Source: an uncultured Gammaproteobacteria bacterium
GTDB lineage: Bacteria; Pseudomonadota; Gammaproteobacteria; Arenicellales; JAANXG01
Assembly (NCBI GenBank): GCA_947259175.1
Contig: CAMYKW010000088.1
Coordinates: 1 to 32,816, forward strand
Direction: 5' to 3'
Length of the DNA: 32,816 bases
Shown here: piece after piece, positions 24,201 to 32,018 of the stretch
Numbering within the stretch: the first letter of the stretch is position 1
Layout: each line of letters opens with the position of its first letter
Notes under the pieces: generated by a model
Databases searched by the model: none
The model's input: the letters and a program-made list of their open reading frames with translations, nothing else
What the model was told of the DNA's origin: nothing
Made by a program: the position numbers and the translations under genes

Positions 24201-24926
24201 GTGCCGATAGGCCACCAGGCGAATCTCGCCGGCGTCGACGGACACGTAGTGGAGCGGTGCTTGGGTCCACGAACCCGTGTTGAGATAGCGCACGCCATCG
24301 CACACTACGTCTTCGGGGTGGTGCGTGTGCCCGCAGGTGATCGCCGCAAAACCACCCTCCACTGCGCAGGCAACGGCGTTCTTTTTAACCTGTTCGGTGA
24401 ATATGCGATACAGGAACGGCGTCCATCGCTTGGCCAGCTCCGCAACGTGAACCGGCGCCGCACCGAGACGCAGCCGCAGTTTGTGAAAAAACAGGAACAG
24501 CCGGATGAACCACAGGTTGTTCGGCATCAGCGAGTCGAAGTCATCGCCGTGCACGATCATTAATTGCGTACCCAACGCCAGGTTGCGCAGGAATTCGATG
24601 CGGCCAGGATCCGTCATGCGGTAGTCCTCATCGTGGTTGCCGTAGATCCAGACTACCCGCCGCCGGTAAGCTTCCCGACGCAGCAGATTGAGCACCGCCT
24701 CGTCTTCGGCTTCCAGCGGCTTATACGGATTGTCGATGATGTCGCCGTTCAAGATCAGCGTGGTCCCGTCTTCCAGAGACTCCACTAGGTGCACAAATGC
24801 GCCTTTGTCGAACATCGGTAATCCGATGTGCAAGTCACTCACCACCACGGCGCGCAGACTCTCGGGCTCCAACACCATGTTGGAATGCACGTCCGCACGC
24901 TGCGCTGATCGATCCCGTTGTTCCAC
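24198..24926 (-). CDS. LpxH-like metallophosphoesterase
   Basis: The 242-residue protein carries all five metallophosphoesterase blocks: VVSDLHIG, LNGDIIDN, WIYGNHDED, MIVHGDDFD and CGHTHHPE, the dinuclear metal site ligands. Order and length fit the family of UDP-2,3-diacylglucosamine pyrophosphatases (LpxH) and its close relatives, which work in lipid A synthesis, but specific LpxH residues cannot be confirmed by eye. The stretch WFIRLFLFFHKLRLRLG is amphipathic and may touch the membrane. The frame opens with GTG 24926; ATG 24878 is an alternative start just before the first motif (NMVLEPESLRAVVVSDLH). The stop codon overlaps the CTAG element at its TA boundary. Confidence 0.88.
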   Translation of the reverse strand: MEQRDRSAQRADVHSNMVLEPESLRAVVVSDLHIGLPMFDKGAFVHLVESLEDGTTLILNGDIIDNPYKPLEAEDEAVLNLLRREAYRRRVVWIYGNHDEDYRMTDPGRIEFLRNLALGTQLMIVHGDDFDSLMPNNLWFIRLFLFFHKLRLRLGAAPVHVAELAKRWTPFLYRIFTEQVKKNAVACAVEGGFAAITCGHTHHPEDVVCDGVRYLNTGSWTQAPLHYVSVDAGEIRLVAYRH

Positions 24927-25351
24927 AATACATCCAACTCCAACAGATCCCGAAGGGCGCTACCAGCATCCGATTTACACCTCTGCCCCTGCCCCTTTCG
25001 TAGTTCCGCCATGCTATCAGAGTTCAACGATTCGCTGCGCTTTTTAACAGCTCATTTGAACGTGGCTTTCCGGTGCTCGAGCCAATAAATCGCGCGTGAA
25101 ACACACTCCCACTGTCATATTTCCAGACCCAGGGCGCGGAATGTTTCCTCCAACCCCATCCCACGCAGTGAATTTCAACACCTCGTTCCGGGCCAATTCG
25201 TCTTCGCTTACGCTCGAGCACAGCCGGCACCCGCATCGGTTGTGCAAACCCGAACTTCCCCTCGCCGGAAACCGACGGATTCGTCACCGCAAGTAATTAC
25301 CGAGTACAATACTGCGATGAACCTCCCCGTCCGACCGACCCGGTTCAACCG
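24927..25351. other. Intergenic region with no supported gene
   Basis: I see no gene here. A minus-strand frame (25024-25287) encodes an Arg-rich, unfamiliar peptide without a ribosome binding site. The stretch should hold the promoters of the divergent metallophosphoesterase and SulP genes, but I cannot mark them. Confidence 0.4.
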
Positions 25352-27598
25352 ATGAGCAACGGCGAGTCTGCAGCAACACCCATTACGGCCGGCACGTTGA
25401 AGACGGCCTATCTCTCAAACATCAAGGGCGACCTGTCGGGGGCAGTCGCCTCGGCGGTGATGGCGCTGCCGGGAAACATTATCTACGGCTTGATGGCATT
25501 CGCGCCGCTGGGACCCCACTACGCCGGCCACGGGATCCTGGCCGGATTATTCGCATCGGTGTTTGGCGGGTTCGTTTCCGCCGTTTTCGGCGGCACCCCC
25601 GGCAGCATCGCCGGTCCCCGGGCGCCAACCGCGCTGGTGCTCGGCTCATTCATCGGCCAGCTGTTGGCCTCCGGTGCTTTCACCAACGATGCGGCCACGG
25701 TGCTCACCCTGGGATTCTTCGTCGTCTTCCTGAGTGGGTTGATCCAGATACTGTTCGGCATTCTCCGGCTCGGCGGCGTGGTGAAGTTTATTTCCTATCC
25801 AGTGATCGCCGGCATCGTAAACGGCACCGTGATCGTGCTGCTCGCCGGAGCCGTATGGGGTTTTCTCGGCATCCCCAAACAACCCGGCGTCAACCTGCTC
25901 ACCCAATTGGACCAGATACAGGTTCAATCCGTGCTGGTTGCCCTGGTGACCATGGTGTTGTGGCTCAAGGCAAAACGAATTGCCCCGTGGGTTCCCGGCC
26001 CGCTGCTCGGCCTGCTGGGCGGCACCGCGCTCTACTATCTACTGCAAAGCCTGGGCGGCAGCATGGGGGAAACCCTTGCCGCCGTGCCGTTCGCCGTCCC
26101 GGCGCCGGACTATCTGCTCGGCTTCTTCGCGCTGGCTGATGACAGCTATTGGCGGTTCTTTCCGCTGGTCATCACCGCGGCTTTGACGGTCGCGATTTTG
26201 GGTTCGGTTGACTCCCTGCTCGCGGTGCTGACCCTGCAGAACCTGTCGGGCCAACGTGCGAACGGCAATCGTGAGTTAATTGCGCAGGGACTGGGCAACA
26301 TCGCGAACTCGTTTTTCGGCGCGATTCCTACCGCCGGCGCGGCGGCGAGGGTGTCGGCGAACTATCAGGCCGGGGGACGCACCCGATTGTCCGGGGCGCT
26401 ATTCGGTCTGATCTCGTTGCTGATGGTCGTCGCGTTTGCGCAATATATCGCATTGATTCCCCTAGCTGTGGTTGCCGGCATGACGATAATGACCGCGTGG
26501 ATTATTGTCGACAAATGGAGCTTTCAACTCATCGGACATGTATTCAACAAGGAACTCGTCAATCGACGCGAGTACCTGTGGAACCTGGCCATCGTTGTTG
26601 TGGTGGCCATCACCGTTGTGGCCGTTGATATTCTCACGGCGGTAGCCCTCGGAATGGTGACCTCTATTCTCATTTTCATCATCCAGATGAGCAAGTCCAT
26701 CGTCAGGAATGTGTTTCATGGGTCGAAGATCCATTCCAAGAAACAACGGCATGTCAAAGCCATGGATACGCTCCGTGAGCACGGCGACAACATCGCGGTT
26801 GTCGAGTTGCAGGGACCGCTGTTTTTCGGCGCAACCGACCGGCTGGTGCAGGAAATCGATACGCTCGTCAAGCGCGGCGTGCGCTACATCATTCTGGACT
26901 TCAAGCGCGTCAACGATGCGGACATCTCCGGGGCCACGGTGTTGATGCGCACTTACAAGCAATTGCAGCAAAAAGGGGTGGCCCTCGAGTTCAGTTACCT
27001 GCACCAGGGTGACCAGCTGTGGACGTTTCTCGACGACTTGGGTTTCTTGACCGACGCCATAAGTGATCATCTGTTTCCGGACACCGATCAGGCCCTGGAA
27101 AGCTGTGAAGACCTGGTGCTGAACGAAGTGAGCGCGAAACGGGATCACGAGCTGTCCCGCCCGTTGGAGGACTTGCTGGAACTGGAGGATTTGAACGACG
27201 ACGATCGGCAGGCATTGCATGCGGTTGTCGGCAACCAGGTGTTTTCCGCCGGCGACTATTTGTGCCGCCAAGGCGACCCCGGCGATTGCATCTTCATCAT
27301 CGAGAAAGGATCCGCGGAAATCTCGATCAAGATCCCGGGGCTCGATCGCAGCAAACGCCTTGCGACCTTGGGCGACGGGGCGATCTTCGGCGAGATGGCG
27401 CTGCTCGATCACGGCAAGCGCTCGGCGGACGTGCAGGCGCGCGAGGAGTTGCGCTGCTATCAGATTTCCAGCGCGGCGTTTGCGCAATTAAAAACGGATC
27501 GTCCCCAGATCGCATTGATGATCTTGGACCGGCTGAGCAAAATCCTCGTCGCCCGACTGCGCCTGGCGAACGAAACCATCGGCGAGTTGGAGCGATAG
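25352..27598 (+). CDS. SulP anion transporter with STAS and cyclic-nucleotide-binding domains
   Basis: The 748-residue protein has three parts. Residues about 25-440 form a SulP (SLC26) transporter: DLSGAVASAVMALPGNIIYGL, SIAGPRAPTALVLG, and the family-typical SVDSLLAVLTLQNLSGQRANGNRELIAQGLGN, with AIPTAGAAARVSANYQAGG. Residues about 480-570 form a STAS domain (IAVVELQGPLFF, DFKRVNDADISGATVL). Residues about 625-735 form a cyclic-nucleotide-binding domain with GDPGDCIFIIEKG and a phosphate cassette IFGEMALL (678-685), then GKR with Arg690. Substrates in the family include sulfate, bicarbonate and dicarboxylates; none can be named here. A cAMP or related ligand may gate transport directly (inference). 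The ATG at 25352 has no clear ribosome binding site. Confidence 0.92.
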   Translation: MSNGESAATPITAGTLKTAYLSNIKGDLSGAVASAVMALPGNIIYGLMAFAPLGPHYAGHGILAGLFASVFGGFVSAVFGGTPGSIAGPRAPTALVLGSFIGQLLASGAFTNDAATVLTLGFFVVFLSGLIQILFGILRLGGVVKFISYPVIAGIVNGTVIVLLAGAVWGFLGIPKQPGVNLLTQLDQIQVQSVLVALVTMVLWLKAKRIAPWVPGPLLGLLGGTALYYLLQSLGGSMGETLAAVPFAVPAPDYLLGFFALADDSYWRFFPLVITAALTVAILGSVDSLLAVLTLQNLSGQRANGNRELIAQGLGNIANSFFGAIPTAGAAARVSANYQAGGRTRLSGALFGLISLLMVVAFAQYIALIPLAVVAGMTIMTAWIIVDKWSFQLIGHVFNKELVNRREYLWNLAIVVVVAITVVAVDILTAVALGMVTSILIFIIQMSKSIVRNVFHGSKIHSKKQRHVKAMDTLREHGDNIAVVELQGPLFFGATDRLVQEIDTLVKRGVRYIILDFKRVNDADISGATVLMRTYKQLQQKGVALEFSYLHQGDQLWTFLDDLGFLTDAISDHLFPDTDQALESCEDLVLNEVSAKRDHELSRPLEDLLELEDLNDDDRQALHAVVGNQVFSAGDYLCRQGDPGDCIFIIEKGSAEISIKIPGLDRSKRLATLGDGAIFGEMALLDHGKRSADVQAREELRCYQISSAAFAQLKTDRPQIALMILDRLSKILVARLRLANETIGELER

Positions 27599-27658
27599 CG
27601 TAGCCTCGTCCGCCTCCTCCACACTTTGAAAAGTCCTATTGGCCACCATCCGACGCAC

Positions 27659-27713
27659 TGTGTGAGCGCTCTTCAAGCGCGGTTTTAGTTCGCGGTAACA
27701 AACCGCTCCCATA
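27659..27713. repeat. REP-like inverted pair
   Basis: TGTGTGAGCGCTCTTCAAGCGCGG and, in opposite orientation, CGCGGTAACAAACCGCTCCCATA resemble REP units of the TGTGGGAGCG(G)...CGCGA type. A matching single unit is at 29733-29760. They lie 60 bp after the SulP stop. The surrounding stretch 27599-27965 has no gene. Confidence 0.55.
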
Positions 27714-27736
27714 AAAGCTGCGCCCACCGCAATATC

Positions 27737-27847
27737 TAAGGTAGCTCTGAATAATTCATCCATGAATTCTCAGAGCACGAAAAACGAAAAATACGATTTT
27801 CGTTTTTCTCCATAGATCAACCACATAGGTGATTAGAGGTTTCCTAA
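27737..27847. repeat. Triple-hairpin repeat element, copy 2 (111 bp)
   Basis: It shares with copy 1 (19404-19540) the GCTCTGAATAAT start, CAGAGC, the GAAAAACGAAAA/TTTTCGTTTTTC hairpin and CTCCAxAGxTCAA. Its third hairpin has lost the left arm: the right end reads GATTAGAGGTTTCCTAA. It lies between the SulP gene and a convergent methyltransferase gene, again at the 3' ends of genes. Confidence 0.7.
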
Positions 27848-27965
27848 ATCTGGTCACCTTTAAGTCGCGGCGCTCAACTGCACCGGGTTCAATTACAACG
27901 AGCGAAGCAGCGCTCGCGGCGCATTGGGATCAGGGTTGCTCGTTTTCACGCGGGCGCGATGCGTC

Positions 27966-28781
27966 TTATACGCCAGAGGCCGCATGCCGGATGGCAAGCA
28001 TTCGCTGGTCGTCCTGGGGGTCGTCGCCGCTGACATGGCCCAATGCGCGCAACGGTCCGAGGTCCGCGAGCGACAGGGTGTTGCGAGCGCAGGCGGCACG
28101 ATAGAAATCCAAGCTGCGCCAGACGAGCGGGAAGCCCTGCCAGTGACCGTCGGACTGCGCGCCAACGTTGACGTTGGCCAGGAACACGCCGTCGGGGTTC
28201 AAGTGCCGGGCCACGAAACCCAACGCGCCGTCGAGGACGTCGTCACTCATGTGAATGAGCACCGAAAACGCCCAGATGTAATCAAACCTGCAACCCAGGT
28301 CCAGATCGGCGAGATCGGCGACTACCTGCAGCCGCGGCCTCTTGCCGGCCAGGCCCGTCTCGGCGAGTTCCTTGCGTCCTTCTGCGAGGACCTCTTCGCG
28401 CGCCTCCACCCCGCAGTAGTGCCCGACCTCCAGATATTTGATAAGGGGCAGGCCGCCGCGCAGGGTTCCGCAGCCCAGGTCCAGCAAGGTATGGCCGGGC
28501 TCCAGGCCTTGCGAGCGCAAAAACGAAATCTGAAACTCGCGTTTCATGCGCCACAGCTCGGCCGGTCCCACCAGGCGGTGACGGTGCTTCGCCGGATCGG
28601 GAACATGCGTTCCTCGGAGGCGTTTCCAACTGCCCAACATGCACTTGATGCGACTGGTTAATGTGCTAAGGATCTGCATTGAGTACGGTATCCAGGGATC
28701 TTGTTGAGAAACTCGCGATAGACGCTCGTCATTGTGGGGCGAATCCCGGTGCCCGGCGATGCGGCTTGGGGCGCGGAACAT
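27966..28781 (-). CDS. Class I SAM-dependent methyltransferase
   Basis: The protein has 271 residues. The Rossmann-fold core starts with HTLLDLGCGTLRGG (motif I, SAM-binding GxGxLxG in modified form), then HYCGVEAREE (acidic ribose contact), a third element LQVVADLADLDLG, and FDYIWAFSVLIHMSDDVLDG as the family's post-strand-4 helix. The substrate is unknown. The ATG at 28781 lies 10 bp after the YdcF-like stop, so the two genes are co-transcribed; ATG 28679 in the same frame is an alternative start closer to the conserved core. The plus strand also has a long frame here, but it lacks any domain and is a shadow. Confidence 0.85.
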   Translation of the reverse strand: MFRAPSRIAGHRDSPHNDERLSRVSQQDPWIPYSMQILSTLTSRIKCMLGSWKRLRGTHVPDPAKHRHRLVGPAELWRMKREFQISFLRSQGLEPGHTLLDLGCGTLRGGLPLIKYLEVGHYCGVEAREEVLAEGRKELAETGLAGKRPRLQVVADLADLDLGCRFDYIWAFSVLIHMSDDVLDGALGFVARHLNPDGVFLANVNVGAQSDGHWQGFPLVWRSLDFYRAACARNTLSLADLGPLRALGHVSGDDPQDDQRMLAIRHAASGV

Positions 28782-28790
28782 GGTCCGTGT

Positions 28791-29522
28791 TCAAGCCGTC
28801 ATCCAACCACGCCACCTGTAAATGGCCAGCCCGGCATATTCGTGGATGACGCTCCACAAATGATCCAGATTCTGCCACTTGGGATGAACGTTCCATGTAA
28901 ACCTTGGTGATCGAATGCTATGGGATATCACCTTGAATCCTTGCGCGGCAAAGGTTTTAACCGCGCGCGGGATATGGTGCTCGTGACTTACGAGTATCAG
29001 GGTCTTCACGTTCTTCGGAGTCAGCAGCTTCCCGATCCCGGTCGCCTCCTCGTAGGTGTTGTTCGCGCTTATAAAAAAAGTCTTGTCCCGGTCCAGCGCG
29101 TAGCCTTTTGCGAGCACCTCCAGAAACCGGTACGGTTGGGGTTCGCCGTCCCGGCGCCGATCCCGCGGCGAGCCCGAAAAGACGATCACTGGTGCACGCC
29201 CGGAATGCAATACATCCATGCCCGCCTCTATGCGCCGAATCGCGTTGTATGTGGGCAACGAGCCCTTGGTGTCCGCGCCGCCGAGCACAACAATGGCATC
29301 GGCGCGCTGGTTGGTGTTCTCCGGCACTTGCGCAAAAAGCGGCAGCGCCAGCAACTGCGTCACCGCCGGGCTGGTGAGAAGCAGCGTATAGATCACGAAT
29401 ACGGTCATTAAGCCCTTGTAGAGCACCCCCGTCTGTTGCCGGCCCTTCAGATACAGGATGATCAATACGATAAGAAACAGCGGCAGTGCGCTGGTAAGCA
29501 CAGTCTTGGCGATTTGTTCCAT
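28791..29522 (-). CDS. YdcF/SanA-family (DUF218) membrane protein
   Basis: The 243-residue protein has two N-terminal helices (about residues 10-25 and 38-60), then the DUF218 domain: ADAIVVLGGADTKG (the V-V-L-G-G opening), PVIVFSGSP, NNTYEEATGIGKLL (the N-T-x-E-x-A motif) and LILVSHEHHIPRAVKTF, matching the (T/S)xxxHxxRA motif. This layout resembles ElyC/YdcF-type envelope proteins, some of which affect peptidoglycan or lipid carrier metabolism. The exact role is unknown. It is the first gene of a two-gene unit with the methyltransferase. Confidence 0.9.
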   Translation of the reverse strand: MEQIAKTVLTSALPLFLIVLIILYLKGRQQTGVLYKGLMTVFVIYTLLLTSPAVTQLLALPLFAQVPENTNQRADAIVVLGGADTKGSLPTYNAIRRIEAGMDVLHSGRAPVIVFSGSPRDRRRDGEPQPYRFLEVLAKGYALDRDKTFFISANNTYEEATGIGKLLTPKNVKTLILVSHEHHIPRAVKTFAAQGFKVISHSIRSPRFTWNVHPKWQNLDHLWSVIHEYAGLAIYRWRGWMTA

Positions 29523-29732
29523 GGGTCAGGGTTGTTTCCGGTTAATGAGGGCGAGTATACAGGGCGCGACTCTTTAAGAACGGCAGCAGGCGGCCCGGCG
29601 CGGTCGGGGAGACACCGCCATGTCGACATGCCAGATGAGATTAGAGGAGATACTATTTCCAGTTGTCTCGGCCGTATCGATGCGTGGTCTGCGACCAGTT
29701 AGGGCGAACGCCATCAAACTGGACCAGAAAAC

Positions 29733-29760
29733 TGTGGGAGCGCTTTTCAAGCGCGATTGG
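29733..29760. repeat. REP-like unit
   Basis: TGTGGGAGCGCTTTTCAAGC continues to GCGATTGG; GCGCTT pairs with AAGCGC. It lies 16 bp downstream of the TPR gene stop, typical of REP sequences near gene ends. The rest of 29523-29776 shows no gene. Confidence 0.5.
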
Positions 29761-29776
29761 TTGTGGCGGCAATCGT

Positions 29777-31804
29777 CTAATGGCTGCCGGAGACCGGGAA
29801 TCCCGACAGCTCGGCGTGGCGGGAGGCCGCCGGCTCGTCGCCGATGGCGCGATAGCACCGCGCGAGCCAGTGATGGGTCGAGCGGTGATCCGGCCGCTGC
29901 TCGAGCGCTTGCAGAAACTCGGCGATGGCTTCACGGCAGCGACCCGCCTCCATCAATCCGTGGCCGAGATTGAACCGCGCCTGGAAGTGCTGCGGCTGCC
30001 GCGCCAGGAACTGCCGGTACTTGCGCTCCGCCGCCGCCCAATCTCCCACCTGCTGCAACGCATACGCGTGCATAAATCCGGCATCCCGGTAGCCCGGATA
30101 GATGCGCTCGATGCGCTGCAGGAAGGGCAGTGACTGCGCCGCTTCACCGGCGCGCTGAAAGTCCCGCGCAGTCTGGTATTGATAGTCCAGGTGGCGCGGG
30201 TCGAGTTCCGCCGCCCGCCGCATCACCAGGCGCGCCTCCGCCGGCTGCTCCAGCATCCGATACGCCCGCGCCAGCCAATAATGCGTCAAGCCCCAACGGG
30301 GCGCGAGGGTAACGCTTCGTCGCAGCAATTCGAGTCCTTCGTCGGCGCGTCCCGAGTGGATGTATAACATCCCCAGGTTGATGTGCGCATAGACGTGGTC
30401 CGGAACACGGCGCAGCGTCTCCAGGTAGTGGTGTTCCGCCAGCGCCGGATCGCGGCGCTGAATGCTGCGCGCGTAGTTCATGTGCGCCAGCGGCGTCGCG
30501 CCGTAGCGCACGCTCTGCGCCCAGAAGCGCTCTTCAGTGTGCCAGTTGCGGTTCAGCGCATACGTCGATACCCCGAAGTACAACAACCCGGCGGCAATCG
30601 CGGCCACCGCCGCGCCGCGCCGTTTCACCACCGTAAGCAACAACACCAGCAACAGCAACAGGAACGCCAATGATGGATACTGACGATAATCGGCGGCCAG
30701 GTAACGGAACGGACGAATCGACGACGTCGGCGCAAACAGCACCCAGTAGGAAAGTATCGACCACGCCGCCAGCGGCATGCGCCGCCACAGATAAAGGGCC
30801 ACGGCGATACTCGCCAACACCACCGCGACGCCCAACAGGACACCGGGCTCAAACGGACCGGCGGCGGCGTCGATGTGCGGCAGGGCGCGCATCTCGAACG
30901 GCCAGAATGCGTTGCGCAGATAGTAGAACACGTGCGTGCGCAGCATCGTCAAACCGTACAGCCATGGGCTCAGCTTGTCCGACTTGAGCTGATCCAGGTC
31001 GGAGAAATCCAGCACCCACTCGGTCCACACGAAAAATCCAGCCACCACCAGCGCAAAGCCGGACACGCGGGCCCACAAACGCCAATCGCCGATCGCGGTG
31101 CGCACCACGATCAGTTCGAACAACAGGATCAACATCGGCATTACCACACTGTTCTGCTTGGACAGCAACGACAACGCGAGCAGAGCAAGCGCCGCGGTCC
31201 AACCGACTACGGTCTCCCCCCGGCGTCGCATGCGCGTGTACACCAGCAACGATGCGACCAGAAACAACATCATCATCTGCAGGTCGCGCGCGCACACATA
31301 GTTCACCGGCACCGCGGCCACCGGATGCACGGCATACAACAGGGAGACGGCGGCCGCGAGTTCGGTCAGACGCTGTGTTGGCAGGTCAATGCGTGACCAG
31401 TGCCGCAACAACTCGCGAAGCAGCAGGTACAGCATGACGCACACCAGGATGTGGATGATGATGTTGCCCAGGTGATACCCGGTCAGCCGGTCGATGCCCA
31501 ACGCATCGCTGACCGCCGTGTTGATCGAAAGACTGAGCGGCAGCAGCGGGCGGTACTGCGCCAGTTGCGGCAGCGTGGCGCTGGTGCGCGGGTCGCTGAA
31601 GTGGCGCAATACCGGACGCACCTGCTCGAGCTCCGGGTTCTGCGCGACGCGGTAGACCGAATCCAGATGCATCTCGTTGCCCAGGGTGTTGCTGAACACC
31701 AGGGCCGGGAGAACGATCAGCAGCGCGATGTGCAACATGGCAAACGCCGATCGACTATCGGCATTGAAAAGGGCATGACGAGAAGAATAGAACTTGCCTG
31801 ACAT
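29777..31804 (-). CDS. TMTC-like polytopic membrane protein with C-terminal TPR repeats
   Basis: From ATG 31804, with GGGAG five bases upstream, the protein has 675 residues; the frame extends 20 codons further without a good start. The N-terminal two thirds have about 10-12 helices and a large first loop (VFSNTLGNEMHLDSVYRVAQ, QYRPLLPLSLSINTAV, GYHLGNIIIHILVC), a layout of GT-C-type glycosyltransferases and eukaryotic TMTC proteins. The last roughly 230 residues hold about six TPRs (for example YAHINLGMLYIHSGRADEGL and FQARFNLGHGLMEAGRCREA). TMTC proteins transfer mannose to proteins; a similar role in bacteria is speculative. Directly upstream on the same strand is a collagen-like gene. Confidence 0.82.
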   Translation of the reverse strand: MSGKFYSSRHALFNADSRSAFAMLHIALLIVLPALVFSNTLGNEMHLDSVYRVAQNPELEQVRPVLRHFSDPRTSATLPQLAQYRPLLPLSLSINTAVSDALGIDRLTGYHLGNIIIHILVCVMLYLLLRELLRHWSRIDLPTQRLTELAAAVSLLYAVHPVAAVPVNYVCARDLQMMMLFLVASLLVYTRMRRRGETVVGWTAALALLALSLLSKQNSVVMPMLILLFELIVVRTAIGDWRLWARVSGFALVVAGFFVWTEWVLDFSDLDQLKSDKLSPWLYGLTMLRTHVFYYLRNAFWPFEMRALPHIDAAAGPFEPGVLLGVAVVLASIAVALYLWRRMPLAAWSILSYWVLFAPTSSIRPFRYLAADYRQYPSLAFLLLLLVLLLTVVKRRGAAVAAIAAGLLYFGVSTYALNRNWHTEERFWAQSVRYGATPLAHMNYARSIQRRDPALAEHHYLETLRRVPDHVYAHINLGMLYIHSGRADEGLELLRRSVTLAPRWGLTHYWLARAYRMLEQPAEARLVMRRAAELDPRHLDYQYQTARDFQRAGEAAQSLPFLQRIERIYPGYRDAGFMHAYALQQVGDWAAAERKYRQFLARQPQHFQARFNLGHGLMEAGRCREAIAEFLQALEQRPDHRSTHHWLARCYRAIGDEPAASRHAELSGFPVSGSH

Positions 31805-31965
31805 GGATGCTCCCGGAACCGCGCGATTCCTTACCCGACCGGCATGGCGCAGCGGGATTTTCAATTCGTTGACGGCGATATTTAACGGCGAGCCGTTCCG
31901 TCGGTGCAGTTTAACCCCGAACAGGCTGCAATTGCACAGCGGGAAATATCAACGCAACAAGTTGA

Positions 31966-31988
31966 GAGGGGAGCCGACGGCCCCCCTC
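31966..31988 (-). terminator. Strong stem-loop after the collagen-like gene
   Basis: GAGGGG and CCCCTC pair around an inner GCCGACGGC dyad, 31 bp after the collagen-like stop (minus-strand sense). There is no clear T-run, so termination is uncertain; the hairpin might reduce transcription into the TPR gene. Confidence 0.45.
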
Positions 31989-32018
31989 AGTCTTGGTCAG
32001 CCGTGCGGCTAGTTGCCG

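Noticed and set aside
25024-25287. An 87-codon minus-strand frame upstream of the SulP gene
   Set aside because: No recognised family and no ribosome binding site; its Arg/Gly-rich translation is typical of non-coding GC-rich DNA.
27924-28661. A 245-codon plus-strand open frame opposite the methyltransferase
   Set aside because: The minus strand carries the SAM-binding motif LDLGCGTLRGG and is coupled to the YdcF-like gene; the plus frame shows no domain.
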